A DNA stretch of 64,000 bases, from assembly GCF_020510685.1 (NCBI RefSeq), contig NZ_CP075185.1, positions 682,001-746,000 of the forward strand, in the 5' to 3' direction. The DNA is from Dechloromonas denitrificans (GTDB lineage: Bacteria > Pseudomonadota > Gammaproteobacteria > Burkholderiales > Rhodocyclaceae). The position numbers and the translations under genes are program-made. Below the pieces are notes generated by a model that saw only the letters and a list, made by a program, of their open reading frames with translations, did not search any database and was not told the origin of the DNA. This document shows, one piece after another, positions 30,666 through 40,944 of this stretch (position 1 is the first letter of the stretch; each line of letters opens with the position of its first letter).

Positions 30666-31346
30666 ATGTACTTCCAATCCGTTACCTTCGACCTCGATGG
30701 CACCTTGCTCGACACCATTGCCGATCTGGCCGAGGCCTGCCGGCTGATGCTCGCCGAGACCGGCGAGTTGCCGCGCAGCCAGGCCGAGGTGCACAGCTTC
30801 GTCGGCAAGGGCATGGCTGTGCTGGTCGAACGCTGCCTGACGCACGACCAGCCGCCGTCGGCCGAACGGTTGCAGGCCGCGATCGAGTCCTTCAGGCGCC
30901 ACTATGCCGAGGTCAACGGCCGCTTGACGCAGATCTACCCGGGCGTCCTCGACGGCCTCAAGGCATGGCAGGCGAGTGGCCTGAAAATGGGCGTCGTCAC
31001 CAACAAGCCGGGGATGTTCACCGAAGCCCTGCTCGACCGCATGGGTCTGACCGGTTATTTCGACGTCATCGTCTCCGGCGATACCACCGCCCACAAGAAG
31101 CCGCATCCGGAGCCGATCCTGCATGCCTGCCGGCTGTTCAATGTGCGGCCGGACCGCAACCTGCATATCGGCGACTCGAAGAACGACATCCACGCCGCCC
31201 ATGCCGCCGGCTGCCAGGCCTATGCCGTACCCTACGGCTACAACGAGGGCGAGCCGGTGGACAGTGCCGATTGCGATGCGCTAGTATCCGATCTGCTTGC
31301 CGCCTACCGGCAAGCGCTCACTTTCAAAGACCTCCACAAAAAATGA
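30666..31346 (+). CDS. gph: phosphoglycolate phosphatase (HAD family)
   Basis: The 226-residue HAD hydrolase has the nucleophile motif FDLDGTLLDT at 8-17, the TNKP motif, Lys in AHKKPHPEP and the acidic motif GDSKND. It removes 2-phosphoglycolate, a by-product of DNA repair and photorespiration-like chemistry. Its stop codon is overlapped by the ATG of the Trp-rich leader peptide. Confidence 0.93.
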   Translation: MYFQSVTFDLDGTLLDTIADLAEACRLMLAETGELPRSQAEVHSFVGKGMAVLVERCLTHDQPPSAERLQAAIESFRRHYAEVNGRLTQIYPGVLDGLKAWQASGLKMGVVTNKPGMFTEALLDRMGLTGYFDVIVSGDTTAHKKPHPEPILHACRLFNVRPDRNLHIGDSKNDIHAAHAAGCQAYAVPYGYNEGEPVDSADCDALVSDLLAAYRQALTFKDLHKK

Positions 31347-31399
31347 CTCCTTTGCGTATCTGGAACGAATGGCACGGTTGGCGTCGCTGGCGCCCCTGA
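31343..31399 (+). CDS. trpL: Trp-rich leader peptide before trpE
   Basis: An 18-codon frame reads MTPLRIWNEWHGWRRWRP and ends 69 bases before the trpE ATG. Four of 18 codons are TGG, spaced every third codon (7, 10, 13, 16), far above chance for tryptophan. This is the hallmark of a leader peptide that senses charged tRNA-Trp. Its ATG overlaps the gph stop (ATGA) and has no SD of its own, so it is probably translated by reinitiation from gph. The symbol is used by analogy; control itself is inferred. Confidence 0.7.
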   Translation: MTPLRIWNEWHGWRRWRP

Positions 31400-31425
31400 T
31401 CTCCCTTCGCGCGCCCTTGCGGCGC
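31381..31425 (+). promoter_or_regulatory. possible alternative RNA pairing in the trpE leader
   Basis: GCGTCGC (31381-31387, inside the Trp codon run) can pair with GCGGCGC (31419-31425). The latter overlaps GGCGC (31421-31425), which can instead pair with GCGCC (31411-31415) around a 5-base loop. The two pairings exclude each other, as in attenuators. No clear T-run follows the second hairpin, so classical terminator-type attenuation is not proven. Confidence 0.4.
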
Positions 31426-31468
31426 AATGCACCAGTACGCAACACCCCTGTCATTTTCGAGGTTCCCC

Positions 31469-32941
31469 ATGACTGAAACAGAATTCAACGCGCTTGCCGC
31501 GCAAGGCTACAACCGTATCCCCGTTACGCTGGAAACGTTTGCCGATCTCGACACGCCGCTCTCGATCTATCTGAAACTGGCCAACGGCCCTTACACCTAC
31601 CTGCTCGAATCGGTGCAGGGCGGCGAACGGTTCGGCCGCTATTCGATCATCGGCCTGGCCTCGTCGACGCGCATCGTCGTCACCGGCCACCAGGTGCTGG
31701 TCCTGACCGGCAACCGCATCGCCGAGCGTGAGGACGACACCAATCCGCTCGACTTCATCGGCAAGTTCATGCAGCGCTTCCGCGCCGCGCCGCAGTCCGG
31801 CCTGCCGCGTTTCTGCGGCGGCCTGGTCGGCTGCTTCGGCTACGACACCGTGCGCTACGTCGAAACCCGGCTGACCCGCACCAACAAGCCGGACGACATC
31901 GGCACGCCGGATATCGGCCTGCTGCTCTCCGAAGAAATCGCCGTCGTCGACAACCTGTCCGGCAAGCTGACCCTGATCGTCTATGCCGAACCCGGCTTCC
32001 CGGCTGCCTATCAGAAAGCCAGGGCGCGCTTGAAGGAACTGCTTGCCAAGCTGCGCCTGCCGGTGAATATCCCCACCGAGCAGCCGGTCCATTCCGAGGC
32101 GGCGGTCTCGGTCGTCGGCGAAGCGGCCTTCAAGAAGGCCGTGCTCAAGGCCAAGCAGTACATCACCGAAGGCGACATCATGCAGGTCGTCCTCTCGCAA
32201 CGGATGACCAAGCCTTTCCTGGCCAGCCCGCTGGCGCTCTACCGCACGCTGCGCAGCCTGAATCCGTCGCCCTACATGTTCTATTTCGATTTCGAGGACT
32301 TCCATGTCGTCGGCGCCTCGCCGGAGATTCTGGTGCGCCTCGAAGGCGACCGCGTCACCGTCCGGCCGATTGCCGGCACGCGCAAGCGCGGCGCCTCGCC
32401 GGAAGAGGATGCGGCGCTGGCCGTCGAACTGCTGGCCGACGAGAAGGAGCGGGCCGAGCACACCCAGCTGCTCGACCTCGGGCGCAACGACTGCGGTCGG
32501 GTCGCCAAGGTCGGCACGGTCAAGCTGACCGAGAACATGATCGTCGAGCGCTACTCGCACGTCATGCACATCGTCTCGAATGTCGAAGGCAAGCTGCAGC
32601 CGGGGCTCGATGCGCTCGACGTGCTGCGCGCCACTTTCCCGGCCGGCACCGTGTCCGGCGCGCCGAAGGTGCGGGCGATGGAAATCATCGACGAACTGGA
32701 GCCGGTCAAGCGCGGTATCTACGCTGGTTCGGTCGGTTACCTCGGTTTCAACGGCGACATGGATCTGGCCATCGCCATCCGTACCGCCGTGGTCAAGGAC
32801 AAGCAGCTGCACGTCCAGGCCGGGGCCGGCATCGTCGCCGATTCCGACCCGAATTCGGAATGGGTGGAAACCCAGAACAAGGCCCGCGCCGTACTGCGTG
32901 CCGCCGAACTGGCCGAGCAAGGGCTGGATACGCGCGACTGA
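31469..32941 (+). CDS. trpE: anthranilate synthase component I
   Basis: The 490-residue chorismate-using enzyme makes anthranilate with ammonia supplied by TrpG. The feedback-binding LLES motif lies in [18 protein letters not shown]. The catalytic domain shows [48 protein letters not shown] and [11 protein letters not shown] start at ATG 31469 after GAGG; an upstream in-frame ATG (31427) lies in the leader. trpG is not next to it but about 25 kb downstream. Confidence 0.96.
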   Translation: MTETEFNALAAQGYNRIPVTLETFADLDTPLSIYLKLANGPYTYLLESVQGGERFGRYSIIGLASSTRIVVTGHQVLVLTGNRIAEREDDTNPLDFIGKFMQRFRAAPQSGLPRFCGGLVGCFGYDTVRYVETRLTRTNKPDDIGTPDIGLLLSEEIAVVDNLSGKLTLIVYAEPGFPAAYQKARARLKELLAKLRLPVNIPTEQPVHSEAAVSVVGEAAFKKAVLKAKQYITEGDIMQVVLSQRMTKPFLASPLALYRTLRSLNPSPYMFYFDFEDFHVVGASPEILVRLEGDRVTVRPIAGTRKRGASPEEDAALAVELLADEKERAEHTQLLDLGRNDCGRVAKVGTVKLTENMIVERYSHVMHIVSNVEGKLQPGLDALDVLRATFPAGTVSGAPKVRAMEIIDELEPVKRGIYAGSVGYLGFNGDMDLAIAIRTAVVKDKQLHVQAGAGIVADSDPNSEWVETQNKARAVLRAAELAEQGLDTRD

Positions 32942-32947
32942 GTGCGG

Positions 32948-32994
32948 CCGGCTAGCCAGCCGGAATCAGGTCGGTGACCGCGCGGTCACCGGCC
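32948..32994. other. two palindromes after trpE
   Basis: CCGGCT (32948-32953) pairs with AGCCGG (32958-32963). Then GGTGACCGC / GCGGTCACC (32973-32990) is a perfect 18-base palindrome that extends outward to about 26 bases with one mismatch. There is no T-run on either side. They may end the trpE transcript with help from Rho, and the second contains the stop codon of the small minus-strand frame. Confidence 0.45.
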
Positions 32995-33105
32995 GGATCG
33001 ACGAAAGCGGTTCAGCGCCAGCAATTCGACAAGCCCCCAGAGCACCGTGCTGCCGATGGCCAGGGCAGGGTGGGTCAGCGTTTTTCTGATAATCGTCGGC
33101 ATCAT
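32986..33105 (-). CDS. 39-residue putative membrane peptide
   Basis: Not a recognised protein. ATG at 33105 follows a good SD (GAGAGGA, five bases upstream). The product is basic at both ends with one hydrophobic stretch (residues about 13-31, HPALAIGSTVLWGLVELLA), fitting a single-span micropeptide. It lies alone on the minus strand in a gap of about 370 bases between trpE and the carboxypeptidase-like gene. The rest of that gap (33106-33308) shows no gene and an AT-richer patch near 33200. Confidence 0.4.
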   Translation of the reverse strand: MMPTIIRKTLTHPALAIGSTVLWGLVELLALNRFRRSGR

Positions 33106-33308
33106 CGCGGTCCTCTCGGAAGTTTGCCGGGTGCCAACAGCGGCCCTGGTCAGCCGGGCGTTGTCATCAAAAATTCATCTTCGCCCACGGGGTGGCTACT
33201 AACATAGCAGGCAAATGTTAAGCCCCTGTTGCAGGTTTGTTACCTGCGGGGCTTGGCGATGCCGGCCTCGCGCCAGCCCCATCTCTTCTCATTCAAGGCG
33301 ATCCGCAA

Positions 33309-34343
33309 GTGCACGGCGTGGCTCCCTCCGAACTCGTTGAATTGCTCGAACTGGAAGCCATCATGCGCGATGGCAGGGCTCATCTCGAGACGCAGGTAGC
33401 CTGCGAGGTGAGCGTCGGGACGCAGAAGTTTCCGGTGCATGTCATCGCCCTCGGTAATCCGGATCCGAGTGTTCCCGTCGTCGGCTTCTTCGGCGGTTTT
33501 CACGGCCTCGAACGGATCGGCAGCGCCGTCGTCCTCGCCTATCTGCGCAGCCTGGTCCAGCGTCTGCCCTGGGACAGCGAACTGCATCGCCAGCTTGAAG
33601 CGGTCCGCCTGGTCTTCATGCCCATCGTCAATCCGGGCGGCATGTGGCGCGGTACGCGGGCCAATCCGAATGGCGTCGACCTGATGCGCAATTCGCCGCT
33701 GGAGGCTAGTGAAGACGTGCCGTTCCTGCTCGGCGGACAGCGCATCAGCGCGCGTTTGCCGTGGTACCGGGGACCGCTGGCCGGACCGATGGAAGTCGAG
33801 AATCAGGCGGTCTGCGCCGTCGTGGAAAGGGAGTTCTTCGGCCGCAAGTTCGGCATCGCGCTCGACTGCCATTCCGGCTTCGGCATCAACGATCGCATCT
33901 GGTTTCCCTATGCCCATACCGCCCTGCCGATTGCCCATCTGCCCGAGATGCATGCGCTGAAGGGCATCTACGACCAGACGCATCCTCACCATCGTTATGT
34001 CTTCGAGCCGCAGAGCCGGCAGTACCTGGCCCATGGCGATCTGTGGGATCACCTCTATCAGCGGGCCTGCGCGCTACCGGGGCTGACTTTTCTGCCGCTG
34101 ACGCTGGAAATGGGCTCCTGGCTCTGGGTCAAGAAAAATCCGCGGCAGCTGTTTTCGCGCCACGGCATCTTCAATCCGCTGATCGAGCACCGCCAGCAGC
34201 GGGTCTTGCGCCGCCATGTTTACTGGCTCGATTTCCTGGCCCGGGCGGCCTGCGGCCACCGGCTGTGGATGCCCGGCGAAGCGCAGCGCGAAGACTATCG
34301 GCAGCAAGCGATCAAGCACTGGTACTGGAAAGCCGGGTTGTGA
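33309..34343 (+). CDS. M14-family zinc carboxypeptidase-like protein
   Basis: About 344 residues. The zinc-binding HxxE motif of M14 peptidases is seen in FFGGFHGLERIGS, followed by the family-style NPNGVDLMRN (substrate carboxylate region) and a third zinc ligand candidate in DCHSGFG. The substrate is unknown; relatives act on peptides or amide-linked compounds. The start is uncertain: GTG 33309 gives VHGVAPSELVELLEL, while a TTG at 33237 is also in frame. It overlaps the following hydrolase gene (GTGA), which suggests a functional pair. Confidence 0.7.
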   Translation: MHGVAPSELVELLELEAIMRDGRAHLETQVACEVSVGTQKFPVHVIALGNPDPSVPVVGFFGGFHGLERIGSAVVLAYLRSLVQRLPWDSELHRQLEAVRLVFMPIVNPGGMWRGTRANPNGVDLMRNSPLEASEDVPFLLGGQRISARLPWYRGPLAGPMEVENQAVCAVVEREFFGRKFGIALDCHSGFGINDRIWFPYAHTALPIAHLPEMHALKGIYDQTHPHHRYVFEPQSRQYLAHGDLWDHLYQRACALPGLTFLPLTLEMGSWLWVKKNPRQLFSRHGIFNPLIEHRQQRVLRRHVYWLDFLARAACGHRLWMPGEAQREDYRQQAIKHWYWKAGL

Positions 34344-35095
34344 GCACCTGGATCTTGCTGCGCGGGCTGACCCGGGAAAGCCGCCATTGGGGCGATTTCC
34401 CCGCACTCCTGCAGCATGAGTGCGCGGCGGCACAGGTTCTGGCGCTTGATCTGCCGGGTAATGGCAGCCTGAACGACCAGCAGAGTCCGACGCAGGTCGC
34501 CGACATGGCGCAGAGTTGCCGCAGCCAACTGGGCGAACGCCGGGTTGCCCCGCCCTATTACATCGTCGCCATGTCGCTCGGCGCCATGGTCGCGGTGGAT
34601 TGGGCGACGCGGCACCCGGACGAAGTCGCCGGCTGCGTGCTGATCAACACCAGCCTGCGGCCGTTCAGCCCGTTTTACCACCGTCTCAAGCCGCGCAATT
34701 ATTTGCCGCTGATCGATCTGCTGCTGCGCAAACGGGATGCCGAGTATCGCGAAAGGACTGTCCTGCATCTGACCAGCCGCCATGCCGTAGCGCCGGAAAA
34801 ACTGGCCGAGTTGGCCGGCTATGCGCGGCAAAGCCCGGTTTCCTCGGGCAATGCGCTGCGCCAGTTGCTGGCCGCCGCCCGTTATGCGGCACCGGCCGCC
34901 GGGCCGCCAGTGCCGGTGCTGATTCTGAACAGCGCTGAGGACCGTTTGGTCGATCCGCGTTGTTCGCGCCGGCTGGCGGCGCGCTGGCACACAGCCTTTG
35001 CCGAACATCCGACGGCCGGCCACGATTTGCCACTCGACGATGCAGCGTGGGTGGCCCGACAGGTCGGAAGTTGGGCGCAGACGCTGGTGCCGTGA
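34340..35095 (+). CDS. alpha/beta-fold hydrolase
   Basis: The 251-residue protein starts at GTG 34340 on the stop of the M14-like gene. It has the oxyanion region LLRGLTRESRHW, a nucleophile elbow AMSLGAM (Ser, with Ala in place of the first Gly), an acid in NSAEDRLVDP and the catalytic His in AGHDLPLDD. It resembles small esterases of the BioH/lipase type; no substrate is evident. Coupling to the upstream peptidase suggests they act on the same compound class. Confidence 0.78.
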   Translation: MSTWILLRGLTRESRHWGDFPALLQHECAAAQVLALDLPGNGSLNDQQSPTQVADMAQSCRSQLGERRVAPPYYIVAMSLGAMVAVDWATRHPDEVAGCVLINTSLRPFSPFYHRLKPRNYLPLIDLLLRKRDAEYRERTVLHLTSRHAVAPEKLAELAGYARQSPVSSGNALRQLLAAARYAAPAAGPPVPVLILNSAEDRLVDPRCSRRLAARWHTAFAEHPTAGHDLPLDDAAWVARQVGSWAQTLVP

Positions 35096-35237
35096 GGCGA
35101 ACCGCCGGATAAAAATCGTTGTTGGCCGGTGAGGCAGGCAAGCATAATGGTTGTCGCGATCACGTACTGCCCTGGGCCGGTACGTCCGAACCCGCAGCGG
35201 CAGGCGCTTCTATCCCTCTCCAGTACGGACTTTACCG

Positions 35238-35573
35238 ATGAGAAAACCGACCCTTTACCAAAGCTTGAAAGCCAAGCGCCGCAGCCAGTCGCTGGTGATC
35301 GGCGTGACCTGGTACACCGAGGAAACCTGGGGCCAGGTCAAAGCCACGGCCGTGGACCCCGAATGTTTCGAGGAGTCATTCACCAAATGGAAAGCGATGG
35401 CCGTCGCGGCGCGGCGAAATTTCCAGCGCTCGGGCGTGCTCGCCCTGGAATGCCAAATCGATCCGCAGGAGTTCTTCGACTGGTGCACGCTGAACAAGCA
35501 GGAAAACAACTCCACCGCCCGGGGCGAGTTCGTGTCGGAAAAACTCAGCGCGGCGCACGAAGCCAAGGCTTGA
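35238..35573 (+). CDS. hypothetical protein
   Basis: The 111-residue product is not recognised. It has no signal peptide or membrane segment. It is rich in Trp, Lys and Glu, with a central helical block (ECFEESFTKWKAMAVAARRNF). I start at ATG 35238 (MRKPTLYQ), although the frame is open further upstream. It stands alone between the hydrolase gene and the convergent exported hydrolase. Confidence 0.6.
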   Translation: MRKPTLYQSLKAKRRSQSLVIGVTWYTEETWGQVKATAVDPECFEESFTKWKAMAVAARRNFQRSGVLALECQIDPQEFFDWCTLNKQENNSTARGEFVSEKLSAAHEAKA

Positions 35574-35641
35574 TTCGACCTGCCGGCCGGGCTGCCTTCG
35601 GAATAGTAGTCGCAGCAAGTTATTGGGTCAGCAGAGCTGCG

Positions 35642-36697
35642 TTAAAGTGACTTGCCATAGAACCGAGTCAGTTTATCCATGGCTTGATTCACATATTGCG
35701 GCTTCCAGTAGGTTTCAATGTGGGTCGCACCGTCAATCAAAAACAGTTCCTTGTCTTTCGCATTGACTGCATCCTTGAATGCGCTCTGCGTCATGTACAG
35801 CGAATCGGCCTTGCTGCCAGCGATCATCAGCAAGGGTTGATTGATCAAATCCATGTTGCTGGCTGCATCAAAGTTCATCAATTCGAGCAGGCTGCTCATC
35901 GTGTACCGGAAGGTCGAATTCGGATGCGCGTGTGTCTTCCAGTAATACTCGAAGCCCTGGCGATAGAGATCGAACGGCAACTTGGCAATCTGCTCGTCGG
36001 TCAGCATGGTGTCGGCAGCATAGATGATCTTGCCGCCAGCGGCTTCCTGGGCGCGAGCGTCAGAGGCCTGCTTCAGGCGTTCCTGGACCGTGTTCAGTTG
36101 GGAATCCATGTAGCCATTGCGTCGCACGAGACCAGAATTGAACATGCTCAACGTGGCGATGGATTTGAAGCGCTTGTCGGTTTGTGCGGCCTTTAGTGAA
36201 TATCCGCCACCACCGCAGAGACCGAGCAAGCCAAGGCGAGCTGCATCGGCGCCGGCGTACTGGCTGATGAAGTCCGCCATGCCGTGAATGTCTTCAATGC
36301 GCCGGGATGGCTTGTCTACATTGCGCGGCATGCCGCCGCTCGCCCCTTGATAAGCCGCGTCTGCCGTGATGGTGATATAGCCTTGCTCAGCCAGGCGCTG
36401 GGCATACAAGCCAGCGACTTGTTCCTTGACGCCACCATTGGGGTGGGCAACCACAATCGTCGGATATTTCTTGCCAGGGTTGTAGTTCGCCGGGGTGTAA
36501 ACGTTGGCAGCAATATCAAGACCATTCAGTTTGTAATTCACGGGATGAATATTGACTTTGCCTTTGACGTTTTCGGTGATCGCGCCTTCGTAGGCCAGCG
36601 TGAACGGATTTTGTTTGTAGTCTGCAGCCATGGAAACTCCCGAAAAAACACCGATGCTTACACTGACTGCCGCTGCTTTAATTAAGCTGGATTTCAT
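35642..36697 (-). CDS. exported alpha/beta hydrolase, dienelactone-hydrolase-like
   Basis: The 351-residue protein has a signal peptide (about 1-24, ends SMA-AD). The nucleophile elbow reads GLCGGGGY, with Cys where most hydrolases have Ser, as in dienelactone hydrolases. HPNGG near residue 86 forms the oxyanion region and GATHIETYW holds the likely catalytic His. The substrate is unknown. It is the last of a minus-strand set with another hydrolase and the cupin fusion. Base composition is visibly less GC-rich than the dcw region, hinting at a separate origin. Confidence 0.75.
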   Translation of the reverse strand: MKSSLIKAAAVSVSIGVFSGVSMAADYKQNPFTLAYEGAITENVKGKVNIHPVNYKLNGLDIAANVYTPANYNPGKKYPTIVVAHPNGGVKEQVAGLYAQRLAEQGYITITADAAYQGASGGMPRNVDKPSRRIEDIHGMADFISQYAGADAARLGLLGLCGGGGYSLKAAQTDKRFKSIATLSMFNSGLVRRNGYMDSQLNTVQERLKQASDARAQEAAGGKIIYAADTMLTDEQIAKLPFDLYRQGFEYYWKTHAHPNSTFRYTMSSLLELMNFDAASNMDLINQPLLMIAGSKADSLYMTQSAFKDAVNAKDKELFLIDGATHIETYWKPQYVNQAMDKLTRFYGKSL

Positions 36698-36749
36698 GTT
36701 TGTAACTCCTGAAAAATCGAAGTCGTTTCAATTGGAAGCCGGGGGCAAT

Positions 36750-37832
36750 TCAGTCCAGATGCTTTTCGGCAAGGAATCGCGACATCAGATCAGCAATCTG
36801 GACATTGTTGAGGTCGGAAAAAGGAAAGTGTGTGTTGCCGTGGATGCCGATCTCCGGCAGATGGATGACCTTCGCATCCCCGCCATGGCGATTGATTGCA
36901 TCGGCCCACTGTCTGGCCATGGCGAGGCGCACGCGCCAGCCGTCCTGACCGGGATTGGCGACGGGTTCCTTGAGGATGAAATCGCCGTAGTAGATGACGA
37001 TGGGGATTCGGGTCAGCTTGATGAACTCGGCCTGCGGGATTCCGCTGCCTTCCAGTGTGCCTGCGGCACTGGACATCGCTGGCGGTACCTCGCCTTCCGG
37101 AAAGACAAAGCCGCTCCCCGGTTCGTAGGAGACGATGGCCCGGATGCGCGGATTCTTCATGGCGGCCAGCCAACCCATGCCGCCACTGTGCGAATGAGTC
37201 ACGAGGATGCCGGCACCGATCTTGTCGAACAAGGCAGAGATGGCATTGCTGGTCAGGTTCGTGTCGATAGGGCCGGTGTCCGGCGTCATTGCCCGGAAAT
37301 ACTGCTCCAGAGCCTCCGGTGAGCGGGAGAACTGCACGCCAGGGAAGTAGTTTGGCCAGATACCGACACGGAAGGTATCAAACCAGCGCTGGTCATCCGG
37401 CGTGGCGCTGATCGTTGTGGCTATGCTGCTTCGCCCCGCAGAACCGCGACGGGGCTGATCGAGCACATAGGTGGCGAAGCCGCGACGCAGAAAGATGTTC
37501 TGGTAGCCCTCACGGCCATCCGGTGTCGATTCCCAGGTCTTGGTGGATTGTCCGAAGCCATGCCACATCACCAGGGGCAATTTGCGCGAGTTGACCGGGA
37601 CTTGGTAAAACACGCGGGCATGGTCGCCATGGAGCGTCTGACCACCGGAAGCCAGGTTGAGCGGATCGTAGCTGCCGGGGCTCTGAACAACCGTTCCACC
37701 CACAGCGAAACTGCCTTGTTCCTGGATCGCCAACGGTGCAACCGGCTTCTGCGGCGCTGCCACCGAGAATCCGGCTGTAAATAGCATGCAGCCTGCCAGG
37801 ACGAGCACGTTCTTTCGCCAGTTTGAAGTCAT
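36750..37832 (-). CDS. exported alpha/beta hydrolase (esterase-like)
   Basis: The 360-residue protein has a signal peptide (about 1-25, FSVAA-PQ). It shows MWHGFGQS (oxyanion loop), a nucleophile elbow HSHSGGMG and a C-terminal His in IGIHGNTHFPF. It belongs to a family of secreted esterase-like proteins without assigned substrate. It lies 52 bases from the next hydrolase gene and 27 bases from the cupin fusion, all on the same strand, so one transcript is likely. Confidence 0.75.
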   Translation of the reverse strand: MTSNWRKNVLVLAGCMLFTAGFSVAAPQKPVAPLAIQEQGSFAVGGTVVQSPGSYDPLNLASGGQTLHGDHARVFYQVPVNSRKLPLVMWHGFGQSTKTWESTPDGREGYQNIFLRRGFATYVLDQPRRGSAGRSSIATTISATPDDQRWFDTFRVGIWPNYFPGVQFSRSPEALEQYFRAMTPDTGPIDTNLTSNAISALFDKIGAGILVTHSHSGGMGWLAAMKNPRIRAIVSYEPGSGFVFPEGEVPPAMSSAAGTLEGSGIPQAEFIKLTRIPIVIYYGDFILKEPVANPGQDGWRVRLAMARQWADAINRHGGDAKVIHLPEIGIHGNTHFPFSDLNNVQIADLMSRFLAEKHLD

Positions 37833-37859
37833 GATCGAAAACTCCTTCGGTTGAATGGG

Positions 37860-38714
37860 TTACTTGGCCGGCAGCACTTCTTTGGCGACCGAAACCGCCG
37901 AGACAGCACTGGGCCAGCCTGAATAAAAAGCCAAATGGGTAATCGCTTCGGCTAGTTCTTCACGCGTTAGACCGTTCTGGATAGCCAGAGCAAGGTGCGA
38001 GCGGAGTTGGTCGGGGCGATTCAGTGCGATCAGCGCACTGACCGTTGCCAGGCTTCTATCCCGTTTCGACAGCCCGGGACGCTCCCAGATGTCGGCAAAC
38101 AGCACGTTATCGGTTAGCTCGGCCAGCTTCGGGGCGAAATCGCCCATCAACTGCTGAGCACGGGAGGGCTGTCCGGAGGGGGTGACGCTTCCCTGGCCAG
38201 AAGGCGTATTGCGATATTGGTTAGCGGAGACCTTTTCCTGCCAGTCCACCGATTTGCCATCGACTTGCTCCTGGATGGCCAGGTGGGTCATGGCTGCTGT
38301 CGCCGACGCCCCGTGCCAATGCTTTTGGCCTGGCGGGATCGACACCACATCCCCGCGCTCGATGCGCTGAATGGGGCCATTCCAGAACTGGATCAGTCCG
38401 CTGCCTTCGGTCACGACCAGCATCTGTCCCAAGGGATGGGTATGCCAATCGGTGCGTGCGCCTGACGCGAAGGTGACGTAGGCTGCCGAGGCCCTGGCCG
38501 GCGCAGTCGGCGAAAAGAGCGGAGCCACGCGAGCCGTGCCGGTGAAATGCTCGGGCGGTGCCTTGTAGGGTGTTCGCGACGCGCTCCGCGAAATAGTCGC
38601 CGCGACAACATGCTCCGTTTCGATGGCAGCGGTGTTCGGCTCAATGCTGGTGGTTTCAGCAAACGAGGGTGACAAGACCGGCATCAATAGCAGCAGCAGG
38701 AGTGTTTGTTTCAT
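37860..38714 (-). CDS. exported cupin + carboxymuconolactone decarboxylase fusion
   Basis: The 284-residue protein has a signal peptide (about 1-19, PSFA-ET). A cupin domain follows, with metal ligands in DWHTHPLGQ and the second motif PPGQKHWHG (about 85-140). The C-terminal third (about 190-280) is a carboxymuconolactone-decarboxylase/AhpD-like domain with [10 protein letters not shown] and [22 protein letters not shown]; the usual AhpD Cys pair is absent. Such fusions often sit with aldo/keto reductases and hydrolases, as here; the role is unknown. Confidence 0.82.
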   Translation of the reverse strand: MKQTLLLLLLMPVLSPSFAETTSIEPNTAAIETEHVVAATISRSASRTPYKAPPEHFTGTARVAPLFSPTAPARASAAYVTFASGARTDWHTHPLGQMLVVTEGSGLIQFWNGPIQRIERGDVVSIPPGQKHWHGASATAAMTHLAIQEQVDGKSVDWQEKVSANQYRNTPSGQGSVTPSGQPSRAQQLMGDFAPKLAELTDNVLFADIWERPGLSKRDRSLATVSALIALNRPDQLRSHLALAIQNGLTREELAEAITHLAFYSGWPSAVSAVSVAKEVLPAK

Positions 38715-38743
38715 GACCGATACCTTTTTCAGTTCGTATATGA

Positions 38744-39798
<1,055 letters not shown>

Positions 39799-39848
39799 TT
39801 ATCCAGGCGCGTTTCGTGTGCTGATGTTCGTCAATGTAGTTGTCGCTG

Positions 39849-39862
39849 ATTAATTTGTTAAT
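39849..39862. promoter_or_regulatory. LysR-type box between aldo/keto reductase and LysR genes
   Basis: ATTAATTTGTTAAT is an inverted repeat (ATTAA, four bases, TTAAT) in the 142-base divergent spacer, AT-rich against its surroundings. It fits the T-N11-A form of LysR sites and lies about 40 bases before the LysR start. Confidence 0.5.
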
Positions 39863-39901
39863 ACGCTAAAATCGGCATGGGTTTATGCGTGGAACTGATA
39901 A

Positions 39902-40795
39902 ATGGCTGCCGGCGACTTTAGCGATCTTGTTGCGTTTATTGCTGTAGCGCGTGAAAGAAGTTTCACCCGCGCTGCTGCTCAATTGGGGATGTCGCAATCG
40001 GCGTTGAGTCACACGATTCGCAGCCTGGAAGCCCGGCTCGGGGTTCGCTTGCTGGCTCGCACCACGCGGAGTGTGTCGCCGACCGAGGCAGGAACCAAGT
40101 TGCTGGAAACCGTAGCCCCGCGCCTTGAGGAAATCGATAGCGAACTGGCGGCGTTAAGCGAGCAAAAAAACAAGCCCAGCGGCCTGATCCGCATCACGAC
40201 CGCCGAACATGCGGCCAACACCGTGCTTTGGCCTCGCCTACAGGGACTTTTGCAGGACTACCCCGCAATCAGGGTCGAGATCAACGTCAATTACGGAATG
40301 ACCGATATCGTTGCCCAGCGTTTTCATGCCGGCGTGCGCCTCGGTGATCAGGTCGAAAAGGACATGGTAGCGGTGCGGATCGGACCCGACCTCCGGGTTG
40401 CCGTGGTGGGCTCGCCGGACTATTTGTCTCGCAATCCGCGGCCGCAATCCCCTCAGGATCTTTCTCGGCACAAGTGCATCAATTTGCGTTTGCCGACCCA
40501 CGATAGCTACATGGTTTGGGAGTTCGAGAAGGAGGGAAATCCCTTGAAAGCCCACGTCGAGGGGCAATGGACATTCAACATAGGGTCGCACATTCTTCGA
40601 GCGGCGGTGGCTGGTTGTGGTTTGGCTTACCTGCCAGCCGACATGGCAAAAGAGGAAATCGCCAGCGGGAAACTCATTTCGGTGCTGGAGGACTGGTGCC
40701 AACCGTATCCCGGGTATCACCTTTACTATCCGACAAGCCGGCAGTCTTCACCGGCATTTAGCCTCTTAGTGGAGTGCTTGCGGTATCGGGTTTGA
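39902..40795 (+). CDS. LysR-family transcriptional regulator
   Basis: The 297-residue protein has an N-terminal winged HTH (FTRAAAQLGMSQSALSHTIRSLEARLGVRLLARTTR over about 22-57) and a substrate-binding domain. It is divergent from the aldo/keto reductase gene, the usual arrangement of a LysR regulator and its target. The effector is unknown. Its C-terminal block (AGCGLAYLPADM and PGYHLYYPTSRQ) is closely imitated by the LysR remnant at 44512. Confidence 0.92.
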   Translation: MAAGDFSDLVAFIAVARERSFTRAAAQLGMSQSALSHTIRSLEARLGVRLLARTTRSVSPTEAGTKLLETVAPRLEEIDSELAALSEQKNKPSGLIRITTAEHAANTVLWPRLQGLLQDYPAIRVEINVNYGMTDIVAQRFHAGVRLGDQVEKDMVAVRIGPDLRVAVVGSPDYLSRNPRPQSPQDLSRHKCINLRLPTHDSYMVWEFEKEGNPLKAHVEGQWTFNIGSHILRAAVAGCGLAYLPADMAKEEIASGKLISVLEDWCQPYPGYHLYYPTSRQSSPAFSLLVECLRYRV

Positions 40796-40944
40796 GTTGT
40801 ATTTCAATGCCCGGCATCAGGCTATTTGACCGGACGTTCATCGCTCCAGCCTGATTACAGTCGGTCATCGCCTCAAAGGTTTTCCCACTGGAAAGCCGGA
40901 TAATGGCGGCCAATTCGTTTTGAACGCTATTTTTGGATTCCCGC

